A stretch of 64,000 nt of DNA from Lachnospiraceae bacterium (GCA_016291405.1 JAEEXG010000004.1:34891-98890), one strand, 5' to 3'. Shown: positions 17,896 through 26,140, counted from the first letter of the stretch. Notes: generated from the sequence alone by a model not told the origin. Program-made: numbers and translations.

Positions 17896-18391
17896 CGAAT
17901 TAACAAAAAAAGATATAGAAGATATGGAAGCCGAGATCGAGCACAGAAAAGTTGTGGTCAGAAAAGAACTTTTGGAGCATGTTAAAGAAGCCCGTTCTCA
18001 CGGCGATTTAAGCGAAAACTTTGAATATTACGCAGCTAAAAAAGAAAAGAATCAAAATGAATCAAGAATAAGATATCTCGAAAGAATGATAAGAACCGCA
18101 AAGGTCTTAGACGATGACAGTAAGGAAGACGAAGTCGGAATCAATAAAACGGTAACGGTTTATGTGGAAGAAGACGATGTGGAAGAAGAATACAAAATCG
18201 TTACTACAGTCAGAGAAGATTCTCTTCACGGACTTGTGAGCACAGAATCGCCCATGGGAAAGGCGCTTCTTGGACACAAGGTTGGAGACAGAGTTGAAAT
18301 TACCGTAAGCAAAGACTACAGCTACTTTGTGGTTATAAGAAAAATAGATAATTCTACTATAGATGATGCAGGAGCTTTAAGAAACTTTTAA
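17888..18391 (+). CDS. greA: GreA/GreB-family transcription elongation factor
   Basis: A 167-residue protein that rescues backtracked RNA polymerase by stimulating transcript cleavage. The N-terminal antiparallel coiled coil ends with the signature GDLSENFEYYAAKKEK; its acidic tip residues (Asp, Glu) are present. The C-terminal FKBP-like domain includes SPMGKALLGHKVGD. I chose the ATG at 17888, with AGGAG about 8 bases upstream. The family's usual length is about 158. It overlaps its neighbours on both sides by 8 bp and 1 bp. Whether it is the main GreA or a paralogue cannot be told from this window. Confidence 0.88.
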   Translation: MNNELTKKDIEDMEAEIEHRKVVVRKELLEHVKEARSHGDLSENFEYYAAKKEKNQNESRIRYLERMIRTAKVLDDDSKEDEVGINKTVTVYVEEDDVEEEYKIVTTVREDSLHGLVSTESPMGKALLGHKVGDRVEITVSKDYSYFVVIRKIDNSTIDDAGALRNF

Positions 18392-19674
18392 TGGATAAGA
18401 TTAAGATTGACGCGATTGAGGGGCCCGTCGATATTAAGATGAATGTTCCGGGTTCAAAAAACATAATAGCGAGAGCTATGATTTTAGGAGCGCTTTCCGA
18501 CGGAAAGACGGTTATTTCAAATGCGGTTTTGACAGAAGACGGAAAGACTATGTTAAATGCCCTGAGGGATTTGGGGTTTAAAGTGTATTATAATGCAAGC
18601 CTTAAGGTGGTTAGAGTTTTTGGAGAGAACGGTAACATACCTTCAAAGGACGCTGCAATATATGTTGGTAACGCAGGACTTGCTGTCGGATTTTTGTCAG
18701 CACTCCTCGCATTTTCGGATGGTACTTATGTGGTCAATGCATCGCCTGCTTTGTCCGCACGCCCCCTAAAAAGTGTTATAAACGCATTAAGAAAATATGG
18801 GGCTAAGGTTACCTGTCTTAATAAAGAAGGACACCTTCCTTTTAGAATCGTGGGAAGAAAGCCTAAAGAAAATGAAATCATTTCAATGGAAATTGACGCA
18901 AGCGAAAATGCCCAGTTTTTAAGCGGAGTTTTAATGACTCTAGGTTGTTTGCCAAATCGGTCAACAATTAAAGCCGTTAATTTATCTCACGTTTCCTATA
19001 CGGATGCTACCCTTGAAATGATAAAGGAAGTCGGCGGTAATTTTATAAGCGAAGAAAACGTATTTCATTGTAAAGGCGGAAAGCCTTATCTTGCAAAAGA
19101 AATACTTACAGACACAGATGTTTCTTTGGCCTGCTTTTACTATGCGGCTGCTTTCATGCTTGGAGGCAGGTGCCAAATCGGCGGCATGAATGTATCAAGG
19201 AATCAGCCCGATTTAACTTTCTTTGAACGCCTGGAAGAATACGGAGCTTCAATCGATTATGAGAACGGCTACATTTTAGAAAGCAACGATAAAAACTTCC
19301 CTGAAGGAAACACCACAATCGATATGTCCGATTATTCCGATCAGGTTTCAATGATGGCAATCATAAGTGCTTTAAGAAAAGGAAAGACGAGGCTTTCCAA
19401 TATAGCCCACATAAGAAACGGTGAGTGCGACGCCATTTCCGTTTTAAAAGATAATCTTGAAAAATGCGGAATTGATTGTAAGGAAGGAAAAGATTTCCTT
19501 GAAATAAAGGGCGGAAAAGTGAAGGGCGCAAAGGTTGATCCTCACGGAGACTGGCGAATCGCCATGGCATTTTCCGTACTGGGCCTTTTAACCGGCAACA
19601 TGGTTATAAAGAATCCTGACTGTGTAAAGCACATATACGAAAACTTTTATGAGGATATTTTAAGAGTAAAATAA
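18391..19674 (+). CDS. divergent EPSP-synthase-like enolpyruvyl transferase
   Basis: A 427-residue protein of the AroA/MurA fold. AroA-type features are the N-terminal PGSK, GNAGLAVGFLSALLA, LSARPLKSVINAL, NAQFLSGVLM, DYSDQVSMMA and the late PHGDWRIAMAFSVLGL. Several expected AroA active-site residues differ: Asn follows the N-terminal Lys (as in MurA), Gly replaces the Arg after GNAG, and HIRNGECDAI replaces the usual VKESDR-like stretch. It may be a diverged 3-phosphoshikimate carboxyvinyltransferase or have another substrate. It overlaps greA by 1 bp and ends the operon. Confidence 0.75.
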   Translation: MDKIKIDAIEGPVDIKMNVPGSKNIIARAMILGALSDGKTVISNAVLTEDGKTMLNALRDLGFKVYYNASLKVVRVFGENGNIPSKDAAIYVGNAGLAVGFLSALLAFSDGTYVVNASPALSARPLKSVINALRKYGAKVTCLNKEGHLPFRIVGRKPKENEIISMEIDASENAQFLSGVLMTLGCLPNRSTIKAVNLSHVSYTDATLEMIKEVGGNFISEENVFHCKGGKPYLAKEILTDTDVSLACFYYAAAFMLGGRCQIGGMNVSRNQPDLTFFERLEEYGASIDYENGYILESNDKNFPEGNTTIDMSDYSDQVSMMAIISALRKGKTRLSNIAHIRNGECDAISVLKDNLEKCGIDCKEGKDFLEIKGGKVKGAKVDPHGDWRIAMAFSVLGLLTGNMVIKNPDCVKHIYENFYEDILRVK

Positions 19675-19680
19675 TTATTG

Positions 19681-19712
19681 GCCCGAGGCTAATAGGCCCC
19701 GGGCTTTTTTAA
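19681..19712 (+). terminator. intrinsic terminator after the EPSP-synthase-like gene
   Basis: GCCCGAGGC (19681-19689) pairs with GCCCCGGGC (19696-19704) with one mismatch, followed by six T. Confidence 0.82.
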
Positions 19713-19732
19713 AAGATACTTAGGGGGTATAA

Positions 19733-21877
19733 ATGAAAAAGGTACTATTGGGAACAATCTTTTTATCTATAAGTCTATTTATGGCAGGCTGCGGAAGCAA
19801 AAAAGCGCCTGAGCAATTACCGGAACCAATCGGTGATTATCGATACGAATTCCTCACTGAGACGCAAAGATTTGAAGGCGAATCCGAAGACGTAATAAAT
19901 ATGTCTCTTAAAAGCGATGCCATGTATTATCTTTCTCACTATCAAAGAGAAGACTCGGATTACTATTTAATTACAAAGGCCGATTATAAGGGAGAGATTC
20001 TTAACCGCTTTGTGGTTTACGGAAATGTTGACAATCACATGGGGTGGAATGTTTTAAATGACGGCAAAATTGTGGTGGCAGGGTACGGAGACAGCTCAAA
20101 GACAAACGTAGACATATACGATGAAAGCGGTAATATGCTTACCTACATTGATGCTTCCGTTGGCTTTTTTAACGGAGATACCAGCACGCTTTTTGAAACC
20201 AAGAATAATAAGCTTCTTGTAAGAGGAAAGAAAGAAATAGCTCTTTATGATACTACAGGTAAATTCATTTGCAAGAATGAAATCCCTAAAGAATCCAAGA
20301 TAGTCACATCAGGCGACGCAGGTCTGTTTCTTTTATATAAGGATGGAGAAAAAGACTTAATAGCCAAGATAAATGAAGAAGATTTGTCTTTAGGCAAAGC
20401 AATGGAATGCCCTTATCCTTATGATAATTACGGTGTTGGTAACGGTGTGCTTGAGTATTTATTTACTTATGATAACGGAGATTCGTTGTATGGATTCAGC
20501 GAATCAGAAGGCATGGTTGAAATCATAAGATTTGAGGATTCGGGCACTTATGGTTCAGGCGTTGATTGGTTTGAATTTGACGGAAAGCTTTTAACCTATT
20601 CACTGGCAAGCGGTGGCAGAGATCACGGTGATGATTCAATAGGCATAGTTTCTTCTTTTACTAAAAGAGATAAAGCAAGAGAAGCTTTGGTACTTGCAAC
20701 TCCTGATTATTCGGGAACCATGAATTATGCGGTATCTATTTTTAACGAAAGCAATGAAGAATATAAAATAAGAACCGTTAGGCCTGAGTACAGAGATGAC
20801 ATTGAAGATTGGGAAGCCTATAAGCTTAATTGGATAAAAGAGGGGCTTAAAAACAAAACCTTTGATATGGTCGCATTTGATGATAACAGGTATTTAAAGG
20901 ACTTTTCATTCAGATTGCAGATAGCATCCCTTGATAAGTTTATTAAGAAAGATGACGAAATAGATTTAGACGATTATTTTGAAAATGTAATTTCCGCCGG
21001 AAAATGCGGAAAGAAACTTAAAGCTGTACCTACAGGTTTTGGCATTGATACCGTGGTAATGAGCCGGAAAGAAGCCGAAAAACTTGGAAGCGGAAGCTAT
21101 GAAGATTTAAAGAATTATATAAGCAGCATTCCAAACAGCTATAAAACCATATACGGTTTATCAAGGCCCGATCTTCTTAAGTTATTAATTGAATTAAACA
21201 GTGATGAATTTATAAACGGGAAAAAGTATAACTTTAACAACCAAGCATTTATTGATGTATTAAATGAAGCAAGGAATTATTCCGATGAGGACTTTTATCC
21301 TCTGGGTTGGCCCGATGAAGAGAAAGAAGCCTTTGAAAGCGGAAAGACGACTGTCACTTATTGCACCTTAGACAGTATGTATGATTACGTATACTATTCT
21401 GACTTTATTTTTTCAGAACCCATTGAATTTGTAGGTGTTCCCACAAAGTCAGGCACAAACAACACTTTGGTTACAGGAACGCTTATCTCACTTTCTGCGT
21501 GGAGTGATAAAAAGGATGCCTCATGGCAGTTTATTAAGTACTTTTTGTCGGATGAGTTTTACGAAGGATGGAATTATGGTGCTATTCCCATAAATAAAGA
21601 TACTTATTATAAAAATTCAAGTGAAATGGGATATGAAGAAATTTGGGATTCAAATGCCGAAGTGATTAAGTTAAATCCTCCCACACAAGAAGAGATTGAT
21701 GCATTCTTTGATTTGATTTCATCGGCTAAGCCTAAAGAAGAAAGCCCTATTCCGAAGGAAGTAATGGATATAATAGATGATGAAGCAAGGCAATACTTTG
21801 GTAAGCAAAAAACTGCCGAAGAAGCTGCAGAGGCAGTTCAGGAAAGAGTAAATAAATATAGAAAAAAGAATTGGTAA
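19733..21877 (+). CDS. large lipoprotein: N-terminal propeller-like part plus C-terminal solute-binding-like part
   Basis: A 714-residue exported lipoprotein with lipobox LFMAGC (Cys20). Residues about 40-310 form repeated short beta-blade-like stretches (for example MLTYIDAS, ALYDTTGKFICKN). Residues about 330-660 resemble an ABC-type extracellular solute-binding protein, including NYAVSIFNESNEEYKI, TFDMVAFDD and the late SLSAWSDKKDASWQFIKYF. No permease genes are adjacent, so it may bind or sense a sugar or peptide rather than feed a transporter. The last 30 residues are helical and charged. Confidence 0.7.
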   Translation: MKKVLLGTIFLSISLFMAGCGSKKAPEQLPEPIGDYRYEFLTETQRFEGESEDVINMSLKSDAMYYLSHYQREDSDYYLITKADYKGEILNRFVVYGNVDNHMGWNVLNDGKIVVAGYGDSSKTNVDIYDESGNMLTYIDASVGFFNGDTSTLFETKNNKLLVRGKKEIALYDTTGKFICKNEIPKESKIVTSGDAGLFLLYKDGEKDLIAKINEEDLSLGKAMECPYPYDNYGVGNGVLEYLFTYDNGDSLYGFSESEGMVEIIRFEDSGTYGSGVDWFEFDGKLLTYSLASGGRDHGDDSIGIVSSFTKRDKAREALVLATPDYSGTMNYAVSIFNESNEEYKIRTVRPEYRDDIEDWEAYKLNWIKEGLKNKTFDMVAFDDNRYLKDFSFRLQIASLDKFIKKDDEIDLDDYFENVISAGKCGKKLKAVPTGFGIDTVVMSRKEAEKLGSGSYEDLKNYISSIPNSYKTIYGLSRPDLLKLLIELNSDEFINGKKYNFNNQAFIDVLNEARNYSDEDFYPLGWPDEEKEAFESGKTTVTYCTLDSMYDYVYYSDFIFSEPIEFVGVPTKSGTNNTLVTGTLISLSAWSDKKDASWQFIKYFLSDEFYEGWNYGAIPINKDTYYKNSSEMGYEEIWDSNAEVIKLNPPTQEEIDAFFDLISSAKPKEESPIPKEVMDIIDDEARQYFGKQKTAEEAAEAVQERVNKYRKKNW

Positions 21878-21882
21878 AACAA

Positions 21883-21913
21883 AAAGGATGCGGGATCACT
21901 TCCCGCATCCTTT
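21883..21913. terminator. bidirectional intrinsic terminator
   Basis: AAAGGATGCGGGA (21883-21895) pairs with TCCCGCATCCTTT (21901-21913) around TCACT, with A and T tracts on each side. It serves the lipoprotein gene and the converging flagellin gene. Confidence 0.9.
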
Positions 21914-21931
21914 CTTTAAATTATCCCAAGA

Positions 21932-22642
21932 TTAGGTATTAAACAATCTTCTCACCAATCCGTCGGCTGTCTGATTTTGATTTTTTACAAGCATATTCTG
22001 AAAATCAGAAATGTTTTGCTGTGTCTTGTATCTGCCGATGGATTTTTCCATTTCCGCATCGCGAATCTTTGCATATGCTGCGGTTGTGTTTTCTGCAGTA
22101 GCATTATTTGCGGCGATTATGTGTTCCATGCCGTTTTCTTTGGCTCCGAATTTACTTCTAAGTGCTGAGTTATCGGTAGAGGCCTTTGAAATGGCATCTG
22201 CACTTAATGAATCAAAGCTTGTGTCCACATCGCCAAGCATCTTCGTTTCGTTGTAAACGGCACCGTTTTTAACCTGATCCATTGTAGCCTTCAAAGCGTT
22301 GTTTGCGGTTTGAAGGGTGTAAACGTCGGAAGCGGACATTGTGCCGTTCATTGCTCTTATGGAGTTTTGATACATATCATTGGACACTTCGGATATTTCT
22401 GCCAAAGCGCCTTCCGCAACCTTATATGAGTCGACTTCGCTTGAGTAGTTCTCGGTTTGCTTGTTCATGGACTTAATCTGTTCCATCATCTTTTCAGAGA
22501 TGGCAAGCCCTGCAGCATCATCTTTTGCTGAATTGATTTTCTTGCCGGAAGCAACTTCTTCACCGGCTTTATGTATATTCTTTTGTGTGTATTTTGCCTG
22601 GTTAGCATAAAAGTCAGATCCACTGTTAATACGAGTTACCAT
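21932..22642 (-). CDS. short flagellin-family protein
   Basis: A 236-residue protein with the flagellin N-terminal D0/D1 signature (VASGKKINSAKDDAAGLAISEKM) and a C-terminal helical D1/D0 part (about 185-236), but little variable middle domain. It would assemble the filament or a minor filament component outside the cell. AAGGAGGT sits about 6 bases before the ATG at 22642. No other flagellar structural gene lies in the window. The C-terminal end (GLVRRLFNT) is more basic than usual for flagellin. It has a sigma-A promoter at 22705-22733. Confidence 0.85.
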   Translation of the reverse strand: MVTRINSGSDFYANQAKYTQKNIHKAGEEVASGKKINSAKDDAAGLAISEKMMEQIKSMNKQTENYSSEVDSYKVAEGALAEISEVSNDMYQNSIRAMNGTMSASDVYTLQTANNALKATMDQVKNGAVYNETKMLGDVDTSFDSLSADAISKASTDNSALRSKFGAKENGMEHIIAANNATAENTTAAYAKIRDAEMEKSIGRYKTQQNISDFQNMLVKNQNQTADGLVRRLFNT

Positions 22643-22670
22643 AGGATACCTCCTTTGAAAAAAACACAAA

Positions 22671-22694
22671 CGGGAAGGTACTATTACCTCCCCG
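22671..22694 (-). promoter_or_regulatory. leader hairpin of flagellin mRNA
   Basis: On the plus strand CGGGAAGGTA (22671-22680) pairs with TACCTCCCCG (22685-22694), with one mismatch, around CTAT. It falls within the first 30 nt of the flagellin transcript. It could stabilise the message or compete with the real ribosome site, since it contains a GGGGAGG string. Confidence 0.5.
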
Positions 22695-22704
22695 ATGTCT
22701 GATT

Positions 22705-22733
22705 ATTATACCACTTATTGACACGCCCGTCAA
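22705..22733 (-). promoter_or_regulatory. sigma-A promoter of the flagellin gene
   Basis: On the minus strand TTGACG (22733-22728), a 17-bp spacer and a perfect TATAAT (22710-22705). A housekeeping promoter is unusual for flagellin, which is normally read by the flagellar sigma factor. Confidence 0.8.
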
Positions 22734-22744
22734 ATCGACCTTTT

Positions 22745-22773
22745 TTGACAAATCAGCCCCAAGAAACTATACT
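22745..22773 (+). promoter_or_regulatory. sigma-A promoter of trxB
   Basis: TTGACA (22745-22750), a 17-bp spacer and TATACT (22768-22773). Its -35 box is only 11 bp from the -35 box of the divergent flagellin promoter. Confidence 0.85.
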
Positions 22774-22809
22774 GTATATGTATGTGGTCTTATAAACTAG
22801 GAGGTTTAT

Positions 22810-23715
22810 ATGTTTGATACTGTTATAATCGGAGCAGGCCCTGCAGGAATGAGCGCAGCGGTTTATGCAAAAAGGGCGGGGTTAAATGCACTTTTGCTTG
22901 ATGAAAGTCCGGTTTACGGAGGCCAGGTTTTATCAACATATGAGGTTGATAACTATTTAGGCATTCCGGGTGTTTCGGGTATGGAGTTATCCGAAATGTT
23001 TACAAAGCACGTAAACAGTACCGATATCGAAAAGAAATCAGGTTTCGTGAGTGAAATCAAGAAAGAAAAGGATTTCTTCAAATTAGTTTTGAAAGATCAG
23101 GAAATTGAAACAAAGACCGTAATATTGGCAACAGGTGCGGTACATGCTCACCTTGGTGCCAAGGGCGAGGACGAACTTGGCGGCATGGGCGTTTCTTATT
23201 GCGCCACATGCGACGGAGCTTTCTTTAAAAAGCAGGACGTTTGCGTTATCGGTGGTTCCGATGTTGCGGTTGAAGATGCCATTTATTTGGCAAGAACCTC
23301 TGCGCATGTGTACTTAATTCACAGAAGAGACACTTTAAGAGCAGCACATTCACTTGTTGAAGATTTAAAGAAATGTGAAAACGTAACTTTTGTCTGGAAC
23401 AGCGAAGTGGTTTCTTTTAACGGAGACGGCGAACTTGAGAACGTTACTATCAAGAACAAAGTTACCGGGGAAGAAAGTGTTTTGAACGTGGCAGGTGCAT
23501 TCGTGGCAGTTGGTATCAAGCCCGGAACCGACCTTGTTAAGAACTTGGTTGAGCTTGACGAAGGCGGATATGTTGTAGCCGGTGAAGACGGAAGAACATC
23601 TCTTAAGGGCTTGTATGTTGCAGGGGACATCAGAAAGAAACCCATGCGACAAATCATTACGGCTGTGGCTGACGGAGCAAATGCGGCATCGTCTGTAGCA
23701 GCAGATATTAGATAA
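22810..23715 (+). CDS. trxB: thioredoxin reductase (FAD/NADPH)
   Basis: A 301-residue flavoprotein that passes NADPH electrons to thioredoxin. FAD-binding GAGPAGMSAAVYAKRAG is at the N-terminus. The redox-active CATC is at Cys131 and Cys134. The NADPH site includes CVIGGSDVAVEDA, and the FAD-binding C-terminal part contains GLYVAGDIR. AGGAGG precedes the ATG. It has a strong promoter, and the NlpC/P60 gene follows after 10 bp, so both are probably on one transcript. Confidence 0.95.
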   Translation: MFDTVIIGAGPAGMSAAVYAKRAGLNALLLDESPVYGGQVLSTYEVDNYLGIPGVSGMELSEMFTKHVNSTDIEKKSGFVSEIKKEKDFFKLVLKDQEIETKTVILATGAVHAHLGAKGEDELGGMGVSYCATCDGAFFKKQDVCVIGGSDVAVEDAIYLARTSAHVYLIHRRDTLRAAHSLVEDLKKCENVTFVWNSEVVSFNGDGELENVTIKNKVTGEESVLNVAGAFVAVGIKPGTDLVKNLVELDEGGYVVAGEDGRTSLKGLYVAGDIRKKPMRQIITAVADGANAASSVAADIR

Positions 23716-23725
23716 GGATGCGAGA

Positions 23726-24799
23726 ATGAAGAAAAAAGGGTTATTACTGGCAGGTTTTGCTGTCGGGGCGCTGTATGCTTTTTCGCCGATTCAGGCGTAT
23801 GCGGGCGTGCCGGAAGCTGAAATAACAACCTGCGTCGAGGTAGTGGACAACCGCGAATACGCAGACCTTGTAATCGCAGTTGTGGATAACAGTTACGTTA
23901 ATATAAGAAAAGGTCCGGGAACGGACACGGAGGTGCTTGGTAAGCTTTACAACCATTCGGTTGGTCACTTCTTGGAAGAGACTGACGGCTGGGTGAAGAT
24001 TAAGAGCGGTACCGTTGAAGGATATGTAAGCAGCGAATGGGTAATAAGAGGTCTTGATGCTTTAAAGATAGCAAAAGAAGTTGAAGTTACCTACGCAACC
24101 ATCAACACAGGTACACTTAATGTAAGAAGCAAGCCAACAACCGAGTCCTCCATACTTGGAACCTTCTCAAAGGGAGACGAACTTGTTGTTATTACCACAG
24201 AAGACGGATTTGCTAAAGTTACCTACAATAATAAAGAAGGTTACATTTCACTTGAATATGTAGATATTCATACAGAGTTTGTGGAAGCAGAGTCCATAGA
24301 AGAAGAAAGAGCAAGACTTGCGGCTGAAGAAAAAGCAAGAAAAGAAGCCGAAAGAAAAGCTCAGGCAGCAATAGCTGCTCAACAGGCAGCTGCAGCACAG
24401 CAGGCTCAGGCGAGTGCTCAGGCACAGGCTCCCGCTTACACACCTTCAGGTGATTCCGCAAGTTTAGGTCAGCAGGTAGTTGACTATGCAGTACAGTTTG
24501 TGGGTAATCCTTATGTATACGGCGGCACGTCACTTACAAACGGATGTGACTGTTCCGGATTTGTTCAATCGGTTTACAAACACTTTGATGTAGCACTTCC
24601 AAGAACCGGACAAAGATATTCAGGATATGCAATCGGTTCATTGGCAGAAGCTCAGCCCGGTGACATTCTTTGTTACTCAGGTCACGTGGCAATCTATATG
24701 GGTAATAACTTAATTGTCCATGCAGCCACTCCTTCACAGGGTATCGTAATCGGTGATGCAAGTTACACCACCATTATCGGTATCAGAAGAATATTCTAA
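23726..24799 (+). CDS. secreted NlpC/P60 cell-wall hydrolase with two SH3 domains
   Basis: A 357-residue exported peptidoglycan hydrolase. The signal peptide covers about residues 1-26 (ending near AYAG). Two bacterial SH3 domains follow (about 45-105 and 125-190, each with a YxNIRKGPG or LNVRSKPT core). An Ala/Gln/Glu-rich linker spans about 195-245, then the NlpC/P60 peptidase with catalytic Cys276 in CDCSGF and His near residue 319 in GHVAIYMG. It would cut stem peptides between D-Glu and the diamino acid. It is probably co-transcribed with trxB. Confidence 0.93.
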   Translation: MKKKGLLLAGFAVGALYAFSPIQAYAGVPEAEITTCVEVVDNREYADLVIAVVDNSYVNIRKGPGTDTEVLGKLYNHSVGHFLEETDGWVKIKSGTVEGYVSSEWVIRGLDALKIAKEVEVTYATINTGTLNVRSKPTTESSILGTFSKGDELVVITTEDGFAKVTYNNKEGYISLEYVDIHTEFVEAESIEEERARLAAEEKARKEAERKAQAAIAAQQAAAAQQAQASAQAQAPAYTPSGDSASLGQQVVDYAVQFVGNPYVYGGTSLTNGCDCSGFVQSVYKHFDVALPRTGQRYSGYAIGSLAEAQPGDILCYSGHVAIYMGNNLIVHAATPSQGIVIGDASYTTIIGIRRIF

Positions 24800-24819
24800 A
24801 GTTTATACTAAAAACTAAG

Positions 24820-24851
24820 CACCCATGTGGATAACACATGGGTGTTTTTTT
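24820..24851 (+). terminator. intrinsic terminator after the NlpC/P60 gene
   Basis: CACCCATGTG (24820-24829) pairs with CACATGGGTG (24835-24844) around GATAA, followed by seven T. The stem-loop also spells a reverse DnaA box, TGTGGATAA (24826-24834). Confidence 0.88.
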
Positions 24852-25402
24852 GTACGAAATTTTTTACTTTATTGCTTCAAAATGGTGAATTAAAGAAATG
24901 GCATTTTTTCGAGTTTTCTGACATTTTAGTACGCACCCTAAAGCCTTACGGGCAGGGCGTTTCAAAGAAAGCGGTACCATAATCCTATGAAAATTTGTTA
25001 CCGAATCGGTCAATAATTTTTGACACTGATTCCGACCTTTTTACACTCTTTGTATAAATTTCACAAAAGTGACCCTATTTGGGGGTGAAATTGAAAGTGA
25101 CAGAAGTGTAGACCTAAAAAGTTATCCACAATTTTTTAGACGCTTTTTGGGCAAAAAACGACTTTTCAACCGAGTTATCCACAATGTCCACTAAAAAATG
25201 TGTGTAAAAGTGACACGAAAACCACAAAAATTTTAAACAGATGTTTGTGTGTAATATGACGAAAATCGGCAAAAAAACTCTTTTTTTTATCTTTCTCTTG
25301 ACTTTTGACTTGTAAAATGCTGAGGGCAATATTGTTTTAATAAAGTTTATAAAAGTATTATTTTTAAAAATAACTAAATAATTGGATAATTATCTGACGA
25401 TA
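24852..25402. promoter_or_regulatory. AT-rich noncoding region with DnaA boxes and AAAGTGAC repeats
   Basis: About 550 bp without a gene. It holds two perfect DnaA boxes TTATCCACA (25122-25130 and 25175-25183), plus a third inverted one in the adjacent terminator. It also holds three direct AAAGTGAC octamers (25066-25073, 25094-25101, 25207-25214) and long A/T tracts. No dnaA, dnaN or rpmH is in the window, so a standard oriC is not supported. Confidence 0.5.
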
Positions 25403-25411
25403 TGCTATAAT
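25403..25411 (+). promoter_or_regulatory. extended -10 promoter of hpf
   Basis: TGCTATAAT (25403-25411) is a perfect extended -10 box, with a weak TTGGAT (25382-25387) 18 bp upstream of the hexamer. Confidence 0.6.
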
Positions 25412-25461
25412 TGTCTTACGCGATAGAGCAATACAATACCACTTAAGAAAGGGTGATGTGT

Positions 25462-25989
25462 ATGAAATTTACTATACTTGGAAAGAACATTAATGTAACA
25501 GAGGGTCTTAGATCGGCTGTTGAAGACAAGATAGGAAAGCTTGAGAAATACTTCAGCCCCGATACCGAAGTACACGTAACACTGAGTGTAGAAAAAGAAA
25601 GACAAAAGATCGAAGTTACGATTCCTGTTAAAGGAAATATTATCCGTTCCGAACAAGTTTCAAATGATATGTATGTATCCATTGACCTTGTAGAAGAAAT
25701 AATCGAAAGACAGTTAAAGAAGTACAAGACACGAATCACAGACAGAGCACAGAACGCAGGCTCCTTCAAACGTGAATTTGTGGAAAACGATTATGTTGAT
25801 GAAGAAGAAATTAAGATCGTAAGAAACAAACGCTTCGACATCAAGCCCATGTATCCTGAAGATGCATGTGTACAGATGGAGCTTTTGGGACACTCCTTCT
25901 TCGTATTTGTAAATGCAGAAACCGACCAGGTTTGCGTAGTTTACAAACGTAAAGGTGGCACCTACGGCCTCATTGAAGCTGACTACTAA
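25462..25989 (+). CDS. hpf: ribosome hibernation promoting factor, long form
   Basis: A 175-residue long-form HPF (RaiA family) that joins two 70S ribosomes into an inactive 100S dimer. The N-terminal S30AE domain (about 1-95) contains MKFTILGKNINVTEGLR, and the C-terminal dimerisation domain (about 118-172) contains FDIKPMYPEDACVQMELLGHSFF. I chose the ATG at 25462, with AAAGGG about 8 bases upstream; another ATG two codons earlier is possible. It is monocistronic, with a terminator close behind. The comF gene often found next to it is absent. Confidence 0.95.
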   Translation: MKFTILGKNINVTEGLRSAVEDKIGKLEKYFSPDTEVHVTLSVEKERQKIEVTIPVKGNIIRSEQVSNDMYVSIDLVEEIIERQLKKYKTRITDRAQNAGSFKREFVENDYVDEEEIKIVRNKRFDIKPMYPEDACVQMELLGHSFFVFVNAETDQVCVVYKRKGGTYGLIEADY

Positions 25990-26003
25990 AGCTATATGAA
26001 ATT

Positions 26004-26035
26004 AAGACCCGAGACTATCTCGGGTCTTTTTTTAT
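26004..26035 (+). terminator. intrinsic terminator after hpf
   Basis: AAGACCCGAGA (26004-26014) pairs with TCTCGGGTCTT (26018-26028) around CTA, followed by a T tract. Confidence 0.92.
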
Positions 26036-26140
26036 GTTTTCTTTAGAAAATCTATAGAATTAGTTGCATTCGTACTTTAGATTTAGGCGCTATCCTAACA
26101 CATGAAAAGCCGAGAGGCGAATCTACTGTGAGGGACAGAT

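Noticed and set aside
23319..23828. 169-codon open frame antisense to trxB and the NlpC/P60 gene
   Set aside because: It is a shadow of well-supported genes on the other strand; composition and lack of a ribosome site argue against coding.
24852..25402. Chromosomal origin oriC
   Set aside because: dnaA, dnaN, rpmH and gidA/trmE are all absent nearby, and only three DnaA boxes are perfect. Kept as a DnaA-box finding only.
26036..26140. Nine-codon leader peptide (ATG at 26102) before the DedA gene
   Set aside because: No ribosome site, no attenuator hairpin and no coding bias; too short to support.
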